This document shows positions 17,842 to 27,170 of a stretch of DNA of 64,000 bases, one piece after another. The notes under the pieces were generated by a model. That model ran no database searches, was not told the origin of the DNA, and saw only the letters and a list, made by a program, of their open reading frames with translations. Numbering within the stretch: the stretch's first letter is position 1; each line of letters opens with the position of its first letter. The translations under genes and the position numbers were made by a program. Source of the stretch: CP2-2F sp034432555 (lineage in GTDB: Bacteria; Chloroflexota; Anaerolineae; Aggregatilineales; UBA2796); the NCBI GenBank assembly GCA_034432555.1, contig DAOUBW010000008.1:1-64000 (forward strand), given 5' to 3'.

Positions 17842-18683
17842 CAGCAGGCTGCGCCAATATGCCGCGATTGCACTTTGGGCGGCACGTAGCCGCCTGTGCC
17901 GCGCTGCAAGCCAAGACTTTCCGCCAGAATGCCGATGTATGGGCGCATATTCCTGCCAGGGCACACCGTCGTTGGGTTGAACTCATAATGCCCAGCAATG
18001 TGCGTCAGGCTGTAAGCGCCCTTAAGCCAATACAGCAGCCGTTGCAGCGCCACCACTTGCGCGCTGCTTGGCGCTTCCTGCTCAAAGTTACCCATCAGCA
18101 CAATGCCGAGCGAGCCTGTGTTATAGCCAGCAACGCTTGCGCCGCGCACCCGAATATCACGCCCTTCGTAGACCTTGCCCATCCCATCAATGCCAAAGTG
18201 ATAGCCAATATCTGCCCATTGGCGCGTGTTGCGGTGAATATCCTGCAAGGCGCGCATAGTGCCGCCATCGCGCAGGATTGGGAAACTGTGATGAATGACA
18301 GCGGTCTGGTAAATGGCTGCCAAATCGCCGCTGTAGACGAACCAGCCCGTCGGATTTTCGGCACTGGCAAAGCCGAATTCTTCAGCGGCGGTGTGATCAG
18401 GCGGTAGAGCATTCCACGCTGAACGCGGTATCACCTCAGGCGGCAACCTTGGCACAGTCGGCGTGAGGTTAGGCGTCGGCTGCGGTGTGATAGTTGGTGT
18501 GAGGGCGGCGCTTTCGGTACGGCGCGCCAGAAACACCAGCAACCCACCCAGACTGCACACGCCGCCTGCTGCCACACCGCCGAGTCCAACTAGCCACGCC
18601 AGCATCTCGCGGCGCGAGACGGGCTTGCCGACAGGGGTAGCTGTAGGGCGTTGGCGCGTGCGGCGCGGCGGTCGGTTACGCAT
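17838..18683 (-). CDS. N-acetylmuramoyl-L-alanine amidase (amidase_2/PGRP family), exported
   Basis: This zinc amidase cleaves the glycan-peptide bond of peptidoglycan. Residues 22-55 form a twin-arginine-like signal (SRREMLAWLVGLGG) or anchor. A Thr/Pro-rich linker follows (about 60-80), then the catalytic domain. Zinc ligands are His in VIHHS (about 130), His in IAGHYE (about 229) and Cys in TTVCPG. DIGYHFGIDGMGKVYEGR is a family signature. The C-terminus ends in Cys-Cys. The stop overlaps the GH57 stop by 4 bp. The start of the gene lies 6 bp from the stop of the upstream kinase, suggesting co-transcription. Confidence 0.9.
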   Translation of the reverse strand: MRNRPPRRTRQRPTATPVGKPVSRREMLAWLVGLGGVAAGGVCSLGGLLVFLARRTESAALTPTITPQPTPNLTPTVPRLPPEVIPRSAWNALPPDHTAAEEFGFASAENPTGWFVYSGDLAAIYQTAVIHHSFPILRDGGTMRALQDIHRNTRQWADIGYHFGIDGMGKVYEGRDIRVRGASVAGYNTGSLGIVLMGNFEQEAPSSAQVVALQRLLYWLKGAYSLTHIAGHYEFNPTTVCPGRNMRPYIGILAESLGLQRGTGGYVPPKVQSRHIGAACC

Positions 18684-18689
18684 GGTTAC

Positions 18690-21431
18690 TTAACCTTCTG
18701 GAATCTCGCTAACGGGCAAGCTGATCCGAAAGATGGTTGCCTGCCCCGGCGCGCTTTCTACGCTGATCCGCCCACCCGCCTGTGTGATGATCTGCTTGCA
18801 GATGTATAAGCCTAAGCCTGTGCCTTCGCCGGTTGGTTTGGTAGTGAAGAATGGCTCGAAGATGTTCTCGCGCACCTCAGGCGGAATGCCGCTGCCGTTA
18901 TCCCATACCAGCACATCCAGCACATCACGTGAGCGCCGCGAAATGATGCCCATTGCTGCACCAGGGCGATTGTTAAGTGCATCGCGGGCGTTCATCAGCA
19001 GGTTGAGCCACACATCCTCAAAATGCCCACTCTGGGCGCGGATAAAACTGGGCGGATCGCGCTCTAATTCCACCTCAAGGCGCACGCCGCCGCGCCCTAA
19101 ATGCGTGGAGATTAGGTCGAGCGTGTTTTGAATGGTCTGATGCACGTTCACCCAGATGGGCTTTTCTTCAGCACTGGTGCGGCGCGCTGTGCTGAGCAAG
19201 CGCTTCACCACCGCGTGAGCGCGCTGCCCTGAACGGTTGATCGCCATCACGGACTCGTATTCGAGCGAGTCTTGTGGCAAATCGCGCATCAGCAGTTCGG
19301 AATCGGCAAGGATGGTGGTGAGAGGATTGTTGATTTGGTGCGCCACCACAGCCGCCAACTCGCCCATTGTGGAAAGGCGCGCTGCCTGCACAAGACTAGC
19401 TTGAGTCTGCTTTAGGTTGAGCAAACTACGCTCCAGATCGCGGTAGAGCCGTGCATTTTCAATGGCAGTGGCAGCCTGCGCGATGAGCGCCGTGGCAAGG
19501 CTGATCTCATCCTCTTGGAAAATACGCGGTTCGTACATATCGCAGATCACGAACATGCCGCCCACTTTGCCTTTGATGAGCAGTGGCAAGCATAGCATGG
19601 ACTGCGCGCCATAGGTTGCCAGCAGATCGCGCAGCGGCTCGGACAGGTCGGGCTGCCGCACATGGCAGTTCACCCACGCCTTGCCCTGAAAAATCGGCAC
19701 AATCTCGACCGGGACGTAGCTTTCCTCAGGGCGCGGCGGCTCTAGAAATTCCGCCGTGCCATACTGCACCAAACGCAAAAGCTGATCATCTTCGGTGAAA
19801 ATGCTCAGCACCAGCCAGTCCGCCTGTGCCTCGTTCAAAACCTGTTGGGCAACGCTGAAAATTTCAGCGGAGGGGCGCACATTCGGCTGGGAGCGAAAAT
19901 TGGCGTTCGGCAGCAAACGCAGGCGCGCATAGATTTCGGCGGCAAGCCCACGAATGCGCGCACGGCTTTCAGAGGTGAGCGATTCTGTAGGCAAGCGGCT
20001 GCGGTGAAAGAGGTCAATCACGCCGAACGGCTTGCTGCTGCCAATCCGCAGTGGCAGCACAGTCAGGCGGATAGCTGCCACTTGGCGCAGCAATTGCAGT
20101 TCCGCAAGGAGTCTTGTGCTGCCTTGTTCACGTGCCACTACATAGTAACCATTCTGCTCAACTGCTTGGCGCAGCATTGGGCGCGCCTCTAGCGGTGTGC
20201 GTGTGGCACGGCTAGGTTGCCAAACCGCCTGCCAGGCTTGCGAAAGCACAAACAGCTCATTTTCGGCAAGCACGGCAGTATCACCCGGCGCACTGGTACG
20301 CTCACCAGCGGCAATAGATGTGCGCTGCTTAATGAAACAGGCATCTACTTCAAGCGCCTTCAGGATTTGGCGGGAAATGGTGAGCATCACCTGCTGAAGT
20401 GCCAATGTGGAATTCACCGCAGTGCCAGCCTGCACCAACGTCTCAAGGCGGCGGTTTTGCACTAAGCGCTCTTGGTAAAGACGTGCGTTCTCAACGGCAA
20501 CAGCGGCGTAGGCTGCCAGATCGAGCAGCAACTCTTGATCCAGCTTGCTGAACAGCCGCGTGCTGCGCCGATTGCTAACGCCTAGCACGCCGATGGTCTG
20601 CCCTTTCAGGCGCATTGGCACATAGACCGCCGAACGGATGAAATACTCGGTCTTAACGCGCTGCAAGCCGCGATCATCAATCAGGACAGGCTCACCGCTG
20701 CGGTAGACACGCCCAACAATCGGCTCGTTGTTCTTGATGCGGAAGTTGGTGGCGTGCGCTTCGTCTAAGCCTTTCATGGCACGCAGGTAGAGAGCTTCGT
20801 CTTCGGCATCCGGCAGCAGCAGCAGGCTTTCTTCGGCGCTAGTCAGTGTGGCAGCGGCTTCCACAACCTGATTGAGTACCTGATCAAGGTCTAGCACGGC
20901 AGCAATGGAGCGCCCTAGCTCCGAGAGGCTGCGGAGGGCAGCCAACTGCTTGCGCTGCTCATCAATGGTGCGCGTGCGAAGGGTTGGTTCTTCAAGGAAA
21001 TCGGGATCAATGCTGCTGGCATCTTGTGTTTCGCGCAGAATGGCGTTGGTCGGGGTGCGCGTGGCGCGTTTCGGCGCGAAATATTGCCCAATGTTGCTAA
21101 CGCGCTCACCGCTGAGTTGTTGGGCAATGGTTGCCAAAATTTGCTCGCTATCCTCACCAAGTTCATTGAGGAGCAAAATGGGCAAGCGTGAAAAGCTGTG
21201 ATGATCGCGCACATGCTCAAGGATACTGCGTCCATCGCGGTGGCGCATGGCAGGGTTGACCAGCGCCACCGCGAAACGATCATGTCTGGCGGCAAGGGCA
21301 TCGCCGCAGTTATAGGCGCTCTCGACCTCATAGCCGTTGTAGCGCAGCAGGCTTTTCCATTGCTCCACAAGGTTCGGATTTTCCTCAACCAACAGAATAC
21401 GCTTGGCATTCAACTGTGAAAAGATGCTCAT
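18690..21431 (-). CDS. Soluble multi-GAF histidine kinase with a degenerate receiver domain
   Basis: The 913-aa protein has no membrane helices. Residues 8-125 resemble a CheY receiver, but the phosphorylatable Asp is Asn (ALVNPAMRHRDG, N59), so it should not accept phosphate. Three GAF-like domains follow (about 165-325, 335-510 and 525-665). The HisKA helix has AHQINNPL (H698). The ATPase has WLNLLMNARDAL, DNGSGIPPEVRENIFEPFFTT and GTGLGLYI. The kinase core resembles NtrB/soluble sensor types. A PspA-like coiled-coil gene lies 36 bp upstream and an amidase 6 bp downstream, so an envelope-stress role is conceivable but unproven. Confidence 0.88.
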   Translation of the reverse strand: MSIFSQLNAKRILLVEENPNLVEQWKSLLRYNGYEVESAYNCGDALAARHDRFAVALVNPAMRHRDGRSILEHVRDHHSFSRLPILLLNELGEDSEQILATIAQQLSGERVSNIGQYFAPKRATRTPTNAILRETQDASSIDPDFLEEPTLRTRTIDEQRKQLAALRSLSELGRSIAAVLDLDQVLNQVVEAAATLTSAEESLLLLPDAEDEALYLRAMKGLDEAHATNFRIKNNEPIVGRVYRSGEPVLIDDRGLQRVKTEYFIRSAVYVPMRLKGQTIGVLGVSNRRSTRLFSKLDQELLLDLAAYAAVAVENARLYQERLVQNRRLETLVQAGTAVNSTLALQQVMLTISRQILKALEVDACFIKQRTSIAAGERTSAPGDTAVLAENELFVLSQAWQAVWQPSRATRTPLEARPMLRQAVEQNGYYVVAREQGSTRLLAELQLLRQVAAIRLTVLPLRIGSSKPFGVIDLFHRSRLPTESLTSESRARIRGLAAEIYARLRLLPNANFRSQPNVRPSAEIFSVAQQVLNEAQADWLVLSIFTEDDQLLRLVQYGTAEFLEPPRPEESYVPVEIVPIFQGKAWVNCHVRQPDLSEPLRDLLATYGAQSMLCLPLLIKGKVGGMFVICDMYEPRIFQEDEISLATALIAQAATAIENARLYRDLERSLLNLKQTQASLVQAARLSTMGELAAVVAHQINNPLTTILADSELLMRDLPQDSLEYESVMAINRSGQRAHAVVKRLLSTARRTSAEEKPIWVNVHQTIQNTLDLISTHLGRGGVRLEVELERDPPSFIRAQSGHFEDVWLNLLMNARDALNNRPGAAMGIISRRSRDVLDVLVWDNGSGIPPEVRENIFEPFFTTKPTGEGTGLGLYICKQIITQAGGRISVESAPGQATIFRISLPVSEIPEG

Positions 21432-21467
21432 AAAGTGCGCTCACACGGCTAACTCATACGGGTTGGT

Positions 21468-22136
21468 TTAATCGGGCAGGCTGAGGCGCGCACGTCGCTT
21501 GGCGAGATCGTCTTCGTCGGGTTTGGTGGGTGCAGGTTTGGTGGGCGCAGTGGGTGGGGGCGGATCGTCGGCAGGTGGCTTTGGGCGCGGCGCAAGGGTC
21601 TCTTCCACACGCTCACGGACACTTCGCAGCACATCGGCAAGGGCAGGCGTGCGCGTCGGAAGGCTCTCTGGCAGTGGTTCATCAAGGGGTGCGGCGGCAG
21701 CAGTCTCAGCCGTGCGGCGGGCGTCGGTAACCAGTGCCTCCAGCGTGTTGACCTGTTCCATCAGGTCGGCAGCCGCGTTGCGATAGCGCTCTAGCGTCTC
21801 GCTCTGGGTGCGGACGCGCTGCTCTAAGCGCTGCTTTTGGGTGATCAGGTAGCGCGCACGCGGCTCATCATCGGCTTGCAGCGCGGCGTCGGCTTGGCGC
21901 ACATACTCCGCGATCTGGCGCTCCATATCCTCAAGGCGCGCTTGGAGTGCCTCTTGCTGGGTGATGGCATCGTTCAGTTGTTTCCGCAGCGCGCCGATCT
22001 CACGATCAACGTCTTTGGGCGTGCCAAGTTTTTCCGGCGTGATGCGTGCCGCTGACGGACGTTCACCGCTGCCAGCAGTGAGGCTGTTCAAGCCTGCGCG
22101 CAGCAGCACATTGAGTTTCTCCAACAAGTCTGACAT
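21468..22136 (-). CDS. PspA/IM30-like coiled-coil protein
   Basis: The 222-aa protein opens with an amphipathic helix (LLEKLNVLLRAGLNSLTAG). A long coiled coil follows, about residues 40-150, with heptads such as LEDMERQIAEYVRQAD and KQRLEQRVRTQSETLERY. The C-terminal 70 residues are a Pro/Thr-rich disordered tail. The helix plan matches PspA/IM30 membrane-protection proteins, although similarity is loose. It is the first gene of a minus-strand run with the multi-GAF kinase and the amidase, hinting at an envelope function. A general coiled-coil protein is the alternative. Confidence 0.6.
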   Translation of the reverse strand: MSDLLEKLNVLLRAGLNSLTAGSGERPSAARITPEKLGTPKDVDREIGALRKQLNDAITQQEALQARLEDMERQIAEYVRQADAALQADDEPRARYLITQKQRLEQRVRTQSETLERYRNAAADLMEQVNTLEALVTDARRTAETAAAAPLDEPLPESLPTRTPALADVLRSVRERVEETLAPRPKPPADDPPPPTAPTKPAPTKPDEDDLAKRRARLSLPD

Positions 22137-22404
22137 AAGCGGATCACTCTATTTAACGGATGCGGTTTAGCAGTCAGTCTGATAATCTTAACGCAAAATG
22201 CCGCAGAGTAAAACAGGTGTGGGAGAGTTTAAGGGTAGCTATGACCTGCCCACCTAATAATTGTCCGCACAGGTCGGTTCTCACCATACCCGACCTTCCG
22301 AACCGATTGCCCTACTTGGTCTTCTTTGGTATATATAACCTATGCTGGCTACTCTATAATGCTGGCAAAAGGCTTTCCCAACACACCTAAAGGATGAATA
22401 AGCT
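22137..22404. promoter_or_regulatory. Divergent intergenic region with -10 element for azlC
   Basis: TATAAT at 22355-22360 lies 44 bp upstream of the azlC ATG. AAAGGA (10 nt before ATG) is the ribosome site. No good -35 is spaced correctly, though the stretch before it is AT-rich (TTGGTATATATA). No gene is seen in the remaining ~200 bp. Confidence 0.5.
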
Positions 22405-23175
22405 ATGAACGCGCCTTATCGGACGCGCCGCGCTGAGTTTTTGCGCGGCGTGCGGGATACGCTGCCGCTTGTAATTGGTGCCATCCCCTTCGGCATTATT
22501 TTCGGTGCAGTGGCAGTTAGCGGCGGCGTGGTGGCAGCGGGCGAAACCGCGCAGACTCTCTCACCGTTTGCCGTGCAGAGCATGTCGCTCTTTGTGTTTG
22601 CGGGTGCTTCGCAGTTCATCGCGGCGGAGCTGGTGCGCGATTCGGCGGCTGTCTTAGTGGTCATCTTCACCACCCTCATTGTGAATTTGCGCCACGCGCT
22701 CTACAGCGCCACCATTGCGCCCTATTTGAAGGGCATTTCGCAGCGTTGGTTGGTGCCGCTTGGCTTCACCCTCACTGATGAGACGTTCGTTGTGGCGATG
22801 GGACGTTACCAACAGGCTGATCCATCGCCCTTTAAGCACTGGTATCAGGCTGGGTCTGCTGTGTTTATGTATACCAATTGGCAGCTTTGCACGCTGATTG
22901 GCATTAGCGCAGGGCAATCTATCCCGGCGGAACAGGTGGCGCGTTTGGGCTTGAGTTTCGCTGCCATGGTGACGTTCATCGGCATGTTGATTCCGCTCAT
23001 TCGCAGTCGGGCGATATTTGTGGCGGTTATAGCTGCTGCCGCAGCATCGGTGCTGTTTTATGGCTTGCCAAACCGCTTAGGGCTGATCGTGGCAGCCTTG
23101 ATCGGCATTGCGGCGGGCATGTTAGCAGAGCGCGATGCAGCAGTACCTGTGCAAGAGGTGGTGAGCGATGGATAG
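22405..23175 (+). CDS. azlC: AzlC-family branched-chain amino acid exporter, large subunit
   Basis: This inner-membrane protein of 256 aa has about seven helices. The family motifs are present: GVRDTLPLVIGAIPFGIIFG, FAGASQFIAAELV and VNLRHALYSATIAPYLKG, followed by LTDETFVVA. AzlC works with the small subunit AzlD to export branched-chain amino acids. The azlD start lies inside its 3' end (8-bp overlap), as usual for this pair. No Lrp/AsnC regulator is adjacent. Confidence 0.93.
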   Translation: MNAPYRTRRAEFLRGVRDTLPLVIGAIPFGIIFGAVAVSGGVVAAGETAQTLSPFAVQSMSLFVFAGASQFIAAELVRDSAAVLVVIFTTLIVNLRHALYSATIAPYLKGISQRWLVPLGFTLTDETFVVAMGRYQQADPSPFKHWYQAGSAVFMYTNWQLCTLIGISAGQSIPAEQVARLGLSFAAMVTFIGMLIPLIRSRAIFVAVIAAAAASVLFYGLPNRLGLIVAALIGIAAGMLAERDAAVPVQEVVSDG

Positions 23176-23500
23176 CTTCAGCGAGTTTCTTTTGGTGGCA
23201 GGCATGGCAGCCGTGACCTTTGGCGTGCGCTATCCTATCTTGGCGTTCTTTGGCAGGCTCAATCCGCCGCCCTATGTGTTGCGTGCCCTGAAATTTGTGC
23301 CGCCCGCCGTGCTGACCGCGATCATCGTACCCGCGATCCTCTTTCAAGAAGGCAAGCTAGACTTACAGCCGCAAAATGCCGCATTGGTGGCGGGCATTGT
23401 TGCGGCATTGGTGGCGTGGCGCACCAAAAACCTGCTGTTGACCATCGTGCTGGGCATGGCGGCGTTGTGGGTGTGGCGGCTGCTGATGGGAACGCTTTGA
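23168..23500 (+). CDS. azlD: AzlD-family branched-chain amino acid exporter, small subunit
   Basis: This 110-aa hydrophobic protein has four predicted helices and the family block AAVTFGVRYPILAFFGR, then PPYVLRALKFVPPAVLTAIIVP. GAGGTG precedes the ATG within azlC, implying translational coupling. It completes the exporter with AzlC. Confidence 0.92.
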   Translation: MDSFSEFLLVAGMAAVTFGVRYPILAFFGRLNPPPYVLRALKFVPPAVLTAIIVPAILFQEGKLDLQPQNAALVAGIVAALVAWRTKNLLLTIVLGMAALWVWRLLMGTL

Positions 23501-23509
23501 GTTTAGCCT

Positions 23510-23549
23510 AGACGGCAGAACAGCGGACTTTCCGCCCGCTGTTCCGTCT
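23510..23549 (+). terminator. Hairpin downstream of azlD, probable terminator
   Basis: AGACGG and AACAGCGG pair with CCGCTGTT and CCGTCT around a 9-nt loop, with a 3-nt bulge. A run of six T follows 12 nt after the stem (23562-23567), so it is not a textbook intrinsic terminator. It begins 9 bp after the azlD stop. Confidence 0.55.
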
Positions 23550-23764
23550 AAGTATGTGTTCTTTTTTCCGCGCTCTGCGGGGAACAGCAGCGCGGACGGC
23601 TTGGGTTGGGGGATTGCCTGACTATGCCGCTGGGTTGACGGTCATAAGTCAAGTGGTGAGATGAACGGTTGTCTGTCGGTCTGCTTTTGTCTCAATCCTG
23701 CCTATAGCATACGTCCGTTTGCGAAGCTGCCCTAGTGAAAGAGATCAGGTTTTTTATGTGCTAT

Positions 23765-23786
23765 TTGTCACAATTGAATATGACAA
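23765..23786 (-). terminator. Inverted repeat at the end of the minus-strand operon
   Basis: TTGTCA-N10-TGACAA begins 9 bp beyond the stop of the propeller gene ending at 23796. It could act as a weak terminator hairpin or be an operator. The 295-bp stretch 23501-23795 otherwise shows nothing. Confidence 0.35.
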
Positions 23787-23795
23787 GCAGTGCGA

Positions 23796-25199
23796 CTAGG
23801 GCAGCCAGCGCGGCAAAAAGCCGTTTTCCGCAATTTGCCACAGCCTGCCCGTCTCAATTTCTAGCACCCAAAGGCTTGGCACAGGTTGCGCCGCATTGAT
23901 CGGCACACGCTGCATCAGCAGGTAGCGCCCTGTCGGATCGAGGCTGATTGCGCCGTGAAAGTAGTCCGCATCCAGCAGCAACGGCGTAATAGTCTCGGTC
24001 TCAGGATCAAGCCAGTAAATCTGCGCGCTTGGAATGCCGCTGCCATCCAAGACGCGCCGCGTGAAGATCAATCGCGCTCCATCAGGCGTCCAGCGCGGCT
24101 GCCGATCTTCAACGACGCTGCCCTCACCGCTGATGCGCCGTAGCCCGCTGCTTGGATCGTTCAAGTCCACCATCTCTAAGGCGCTCGAAAAACGCCCGAC
24201 AATCTGGATCAACTGGGCATACACAAAGCGCCCATCTTGCGGATGAAAGGCGTAATCGCCCACGTCGTCAAGCGTCTCAATCAGCTTGCGCGCACCTGTC
24301 GTCAGGTCATAGATGGCAATCGCGCCGATATTCCGATCATAGGCGGCAATTTGCGTCCCATCCGGCGACCATTTCGGCACGCCACCCAAGCGGCTGGTAT
24401 CGTTCAGCAACGGCGCCGTGGAGAGATCGCGCAGGCTGAGCAGCCATGCACGCGGCACATCACGATCATACCATTCAAAGGCGGGATCAAGTTCGGTGCG
24501 CTCGTAGATCAGGCGCGTGCCGTCAGGACTCCATTCCGGCGCAGTGCAGCGCGCCAGCACAGCCGCACAGTTGGTCAGGCGGCGTGTTTCGCCGCTCCCA
24601 ACCTCCAGCACATATAAGTCGGCAGTGCCGCCTTCGCTCGGCTGCGAATAAGCGATCCACTCACCTTCTGGGCTAGGCTGAAAAAATTCCACACCGAGGG
24701 CGCTCCGCGTCAGTTGGCTGGTGATAAGCGGCTGATTAGGGTCAACCAGCCATAAATTGGTCGGCTGCGCGAGATCGGCGCTGGCGGCGGGCGAAAGGTA
24801 GACTACACGCGGCGAACGTGGTATGAAGGACTGTTCAAAGGCTGCCAAGAGCAAGCGTCCACTTTGGCTGCGCGCACCTGCTTCCAGCCGCACCGTATAG
24901 GACGTTTCGGGTAACCATGCGCGCAGCGGCGTGACAGTGAGCGTTGTGCTGCTCCACGACAGGCGCATTTCAACAGGCGGTGTAATGCTTAAGCGCGACT
25001 CAACGCTCGCCGTATCCATCATTTCGCTGAAGGTGAGGCGTAGCACGGATGTGGTGCGCGCCTCTTGCGGCGCAAAGGCAGTGATCAGCACGCCTGCCTG
25101 ATCGCCGCGCCACAACACGCCAAGCAACAAGGCGATCAGGACGGTGACCGTCAACAGCACGCCGCGATCTAAGCCATCCAGTGCAGCAAGGCGGCGCAC
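23796..25199 (-). CDS. Membrane-anchored TolB/WD40-like propeller with an Ig-like domain
   Basis: The 467-aa protein has one N-terminal membrane helix (about residues 13-32). A bacterial Ig-like (Big_5/SbsA) domain follows at about 40-130 (LRLTFSEMMDTASVESRLSI). The C-terminal ~310 residues are a beta-propeller with WSPDGTRLIYER, WSPDGTQIAAYD and WTPDGARLIFTR blades of the TolB/WD40-like type. The start is GTG, 3 bp after the stop of the membrane glycosyltransferase, so the two are co-transcribed. It probably lies outside the membrane and binds ligand or partner. No enzyme motif was seen. Confidence 0.75.
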   Translation of the reverse strand: MRRLAALDGLDRGVLLTVTVLIALLLGVLWRGDQAGVLITAFAPQEARTTSVLRLTFSEMMDTASVESRLSITPPVEMRLSWSSTTLTVTPLRAWLPETSYTVRLEAGARSQSGRLLLAAFEQSFIPRSPRVVYLSPAASADLAQPTNLWLVDPNQPLITSQLTRSALGVEFFQPSPEGEWIAYSQPSEGGTADLYVLEVGSGETRRLTNCAAVLARCTAPEWSPDGTRLIYERTELDPAFEWYDRDVPRAWLLSLRDLSTAPLLNDTSRLGGVPKWSPDGTQIAAYDRNIGAIAIYDLTTGARKLIETLDDVGDYAFHPQDGRFVYAQLIQIVGRFSSALEMVDLNDPSSGLRRISGEGSVVEDRQPRWTPDGARLIFTRRVLDGSGIPSAQIYWLDPETETITPLLLDADYFHGAISLDPTGRYLLMQRVPINAAQPVPSLWVLEIETGRLWQIAENGFLPRWLP

Positions 25200-25202
25200 G
25201 AT

Positions 25203-27170
25203 TTAACGAACGACCTCGATTTCGCCCAATGTGATAGTGATCGGCTGCCATGCGCTGTCGGTGGCATACAGCACATAGCGCACGGCATGTTTGCCGGCTG
25301 GCACATCCGCACCGATGACCAACTCGTAGCGCCCGAAGGCTGGCACGCCGTCCGCCCAGCGGTCATCCCAAAATTTCCAGCCCGCCGGCGGCTGATCCAC
25401 CTGTGCGTAGAGCCAGCCGCCGTCGAGCGTGGTCAGGCGAGCGCTGGCGCGCAGCGTCGGCAACAGGCGCGCACCGCGGCTCCACCACGCCTGCACCACG
25501 ATCGTATCGCCAACATGGGCAAGCTGCGGTGCAAAGAGGCGTGTGGCTAGCAGCGTAGGACCGTCAGGCACAGGCGTGATGTTAAACCAGTCTGCCTGTG
25601 TGGTGGCACCTTCAACTGCCAACCGTTCGAGCAAGGCAAAATCAAGGTTGGTGAAGCGATCAAGGCGCACATCGCCATACAGACGGTTGATCTCGCTGTG
25701 CGTGGCTGTTGCGTCCAGCAGGGCAAAGGTGAGCGCCTGCGGATCCATGATATCCGCCTGCCAACTGATCACCCACACATTCGGCGGACGCCGTGCCGCC
25801 AGTTCGCGCATCTTCGTCTGAAGCATCCCTAAGTCAAGGTAGCGCGTCACATCCGGCACCAGTGCATCAGGCATTCCAATCACATGGCGTGGTACAGTGC
25901 AGGGCGGCAGCTTGCCATAATATTCGTTGGCAACAAAAAGCGTGCCATCGCGCAGCAGGATGACATCCTCAGGCGTGCCTTCGGTGCAGAGGTAGGCAAA
26001 GACACCGCGAAAATCGCTCTCCGGCGCGCCGCCGCGCTGCCCAGTGGCATTGGGCAGCCAAACCAACGAAAGGGCAGCGGCAAGGGCAAAGACGGCGCGC
26101 AGACTTTCGCGGCGGCTGAGCGCACTTGCCACTACCACCAACGTGATCGCCACCAAAATATCCAGCCCAAGCCACGCCGTCCAGAAGTAGCGCCCTGTCA
26201 GCTTTGGGTTGATCAACAGGAGCAGCACCGTGATCGCTATTGGCGGCAGGCTGAGCGCCAAACCAACACCAACAGCACGGCGCAGTGCGGGCAGCAGCAA
26301 GCCGCTCAGCACGCCAATGATCAGCAGCACAGCGTAAATGCCGATCAGGGTCAGGGCAACTTCAGGGTCATCTTGCCTGCCTAAGACGCGGAAGCCTGCC
26401 AGCACGCGCAGCGAGAGATCGGGCGCAATCTGCCCACTGTAGAAGCTGCGGTCAGCGCTGCCACGCGCCAACATGATCGGCAACCATGGCGCAAAAGCAA
26501 GCGCCGCCAACACCAACGGTGCAAACGGACTTAGGGCAGCACGCCAATTGAAGCGGCGCAGCGCCACCAATGCCGCACCCAGCGCAATGATGCCATGCGC
26601 CACAAAGCCCGCCAGCGCTGTGTAGTGCGTATAGAGTGCTGCCGCCATCAGCGCAGCGTAGCCAAGAATGCGCCACCAACGCGGACGCGCTAAGGCAGCC
26701 AGCAAAAATGCCGTTGCCCATGTAAAAAGCATCAGGGCAAAGGCGTAGGCGCGCACCTCATAGGCAACCCACAGCGTGCCAAGCGAGAGCGTGATCAGCA
26801 CGCTGCACACCACGCCCAAGCCGCCGCTCTGTGCGCCTAAGCGCCGTCCAAGACGCTGCCCAATGTTGATCGCCGCTGCTGCCGTCAGCAAAATGGCAAA
26901 GGCAGAGAGCAACCGCAGGGCGAACTCGCTCTTGCCCGCCACGCTTGCCCACAGACGCAGCACCACATAATGGAACGGCACTTGAATATCCACCTCAACG
27001 CACCACCGCCAGAGCGTCTCCCATGCATCGGTCGCAACGTAAGTCGTCAGCGCCTCGTCATACCAGAAGCTATCGTGCGGAAAATTGAGGATGAGTCCGA
27101 GCGCCACAATCAGCAGCGTGACAAGGGCTAGTGCGATGTGGCGTGGAGGCAATGTCGGCGATGCGCTCAT
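25203..27170 (-). CDS. Polytopic membrane glycosyltransferase (GT39/ArnT-like)
   Basis: The 655-aa protein has about ten to eleven membrane helices in residues 10-370, followed by a soluble extracytoplasmic C-terminal domain. The first loop carries FWYDEALTTYVA, with the acidic pair expected for lipid-linked-sugar transferases of the GT-C fold. Members move mannose, arabinose or similar sugars from polyprenyl phosphate. The C-terminal half has beta-rich segments such as DTIVVQAWWSRGARLLP. Its start overlaps the GNAT stop by 4 bp and its stop is 3 bp from the propeller start. The substrate is unknown. Confidence 0.75.
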   Translation of the reverse strand: MSASPTLPPRHIALALVTLLIVALGLILNFPHDSFWYDEALTTYVATDAWETLWRWCVEVDIQVPFHYVVLRLWASVAGKSEFALRLLSAFAILLTAAAAINIGQRLGRRLGAQSGGLGVVCSVLITLSLGTLWVAYEVRAYAFALMLFTWATAFLLAALARPRWWRILGYAALMAAALYTHYTALAGFVAHGIIALGAALVALRRFNWRAALSPFAPLVLAALAFAPWLPIMLARGSADRSFYSGQIAPDLSLRVLAGFRVLGRQDDPEVALTLIGIYAVLLIIGVLSGLLLPALRRAVGVGLALSLPPIAITVLLLLINPKLTGRYFWTAWLGLDILVAITLVVVASALSRRESLRAVFALAAALSLVWLPNATGQRGGAPESDFRGVFAYLCTEGTPEDVILLRDGTLFVANEYYGKLPPCTVPRHVIGMPDALVPDVTRYLDLGMLQTKMRELAARRPPNVWVISWQADIMDPQALTFALLDATATHSEINRLYGDVRLDRFTNLDFALLERLAVEGATTQADWFNITPVPDGPTLLATRLFAPQLAHVGDTIVVQAWWSRGARLLPTLRASARLTTLDGGWLYAQVDQPPAGWKFWDDRWADGVPAFGRYELVIGADVPAGKHAVRYVLYATDSAWQPITITLGEIEVVR

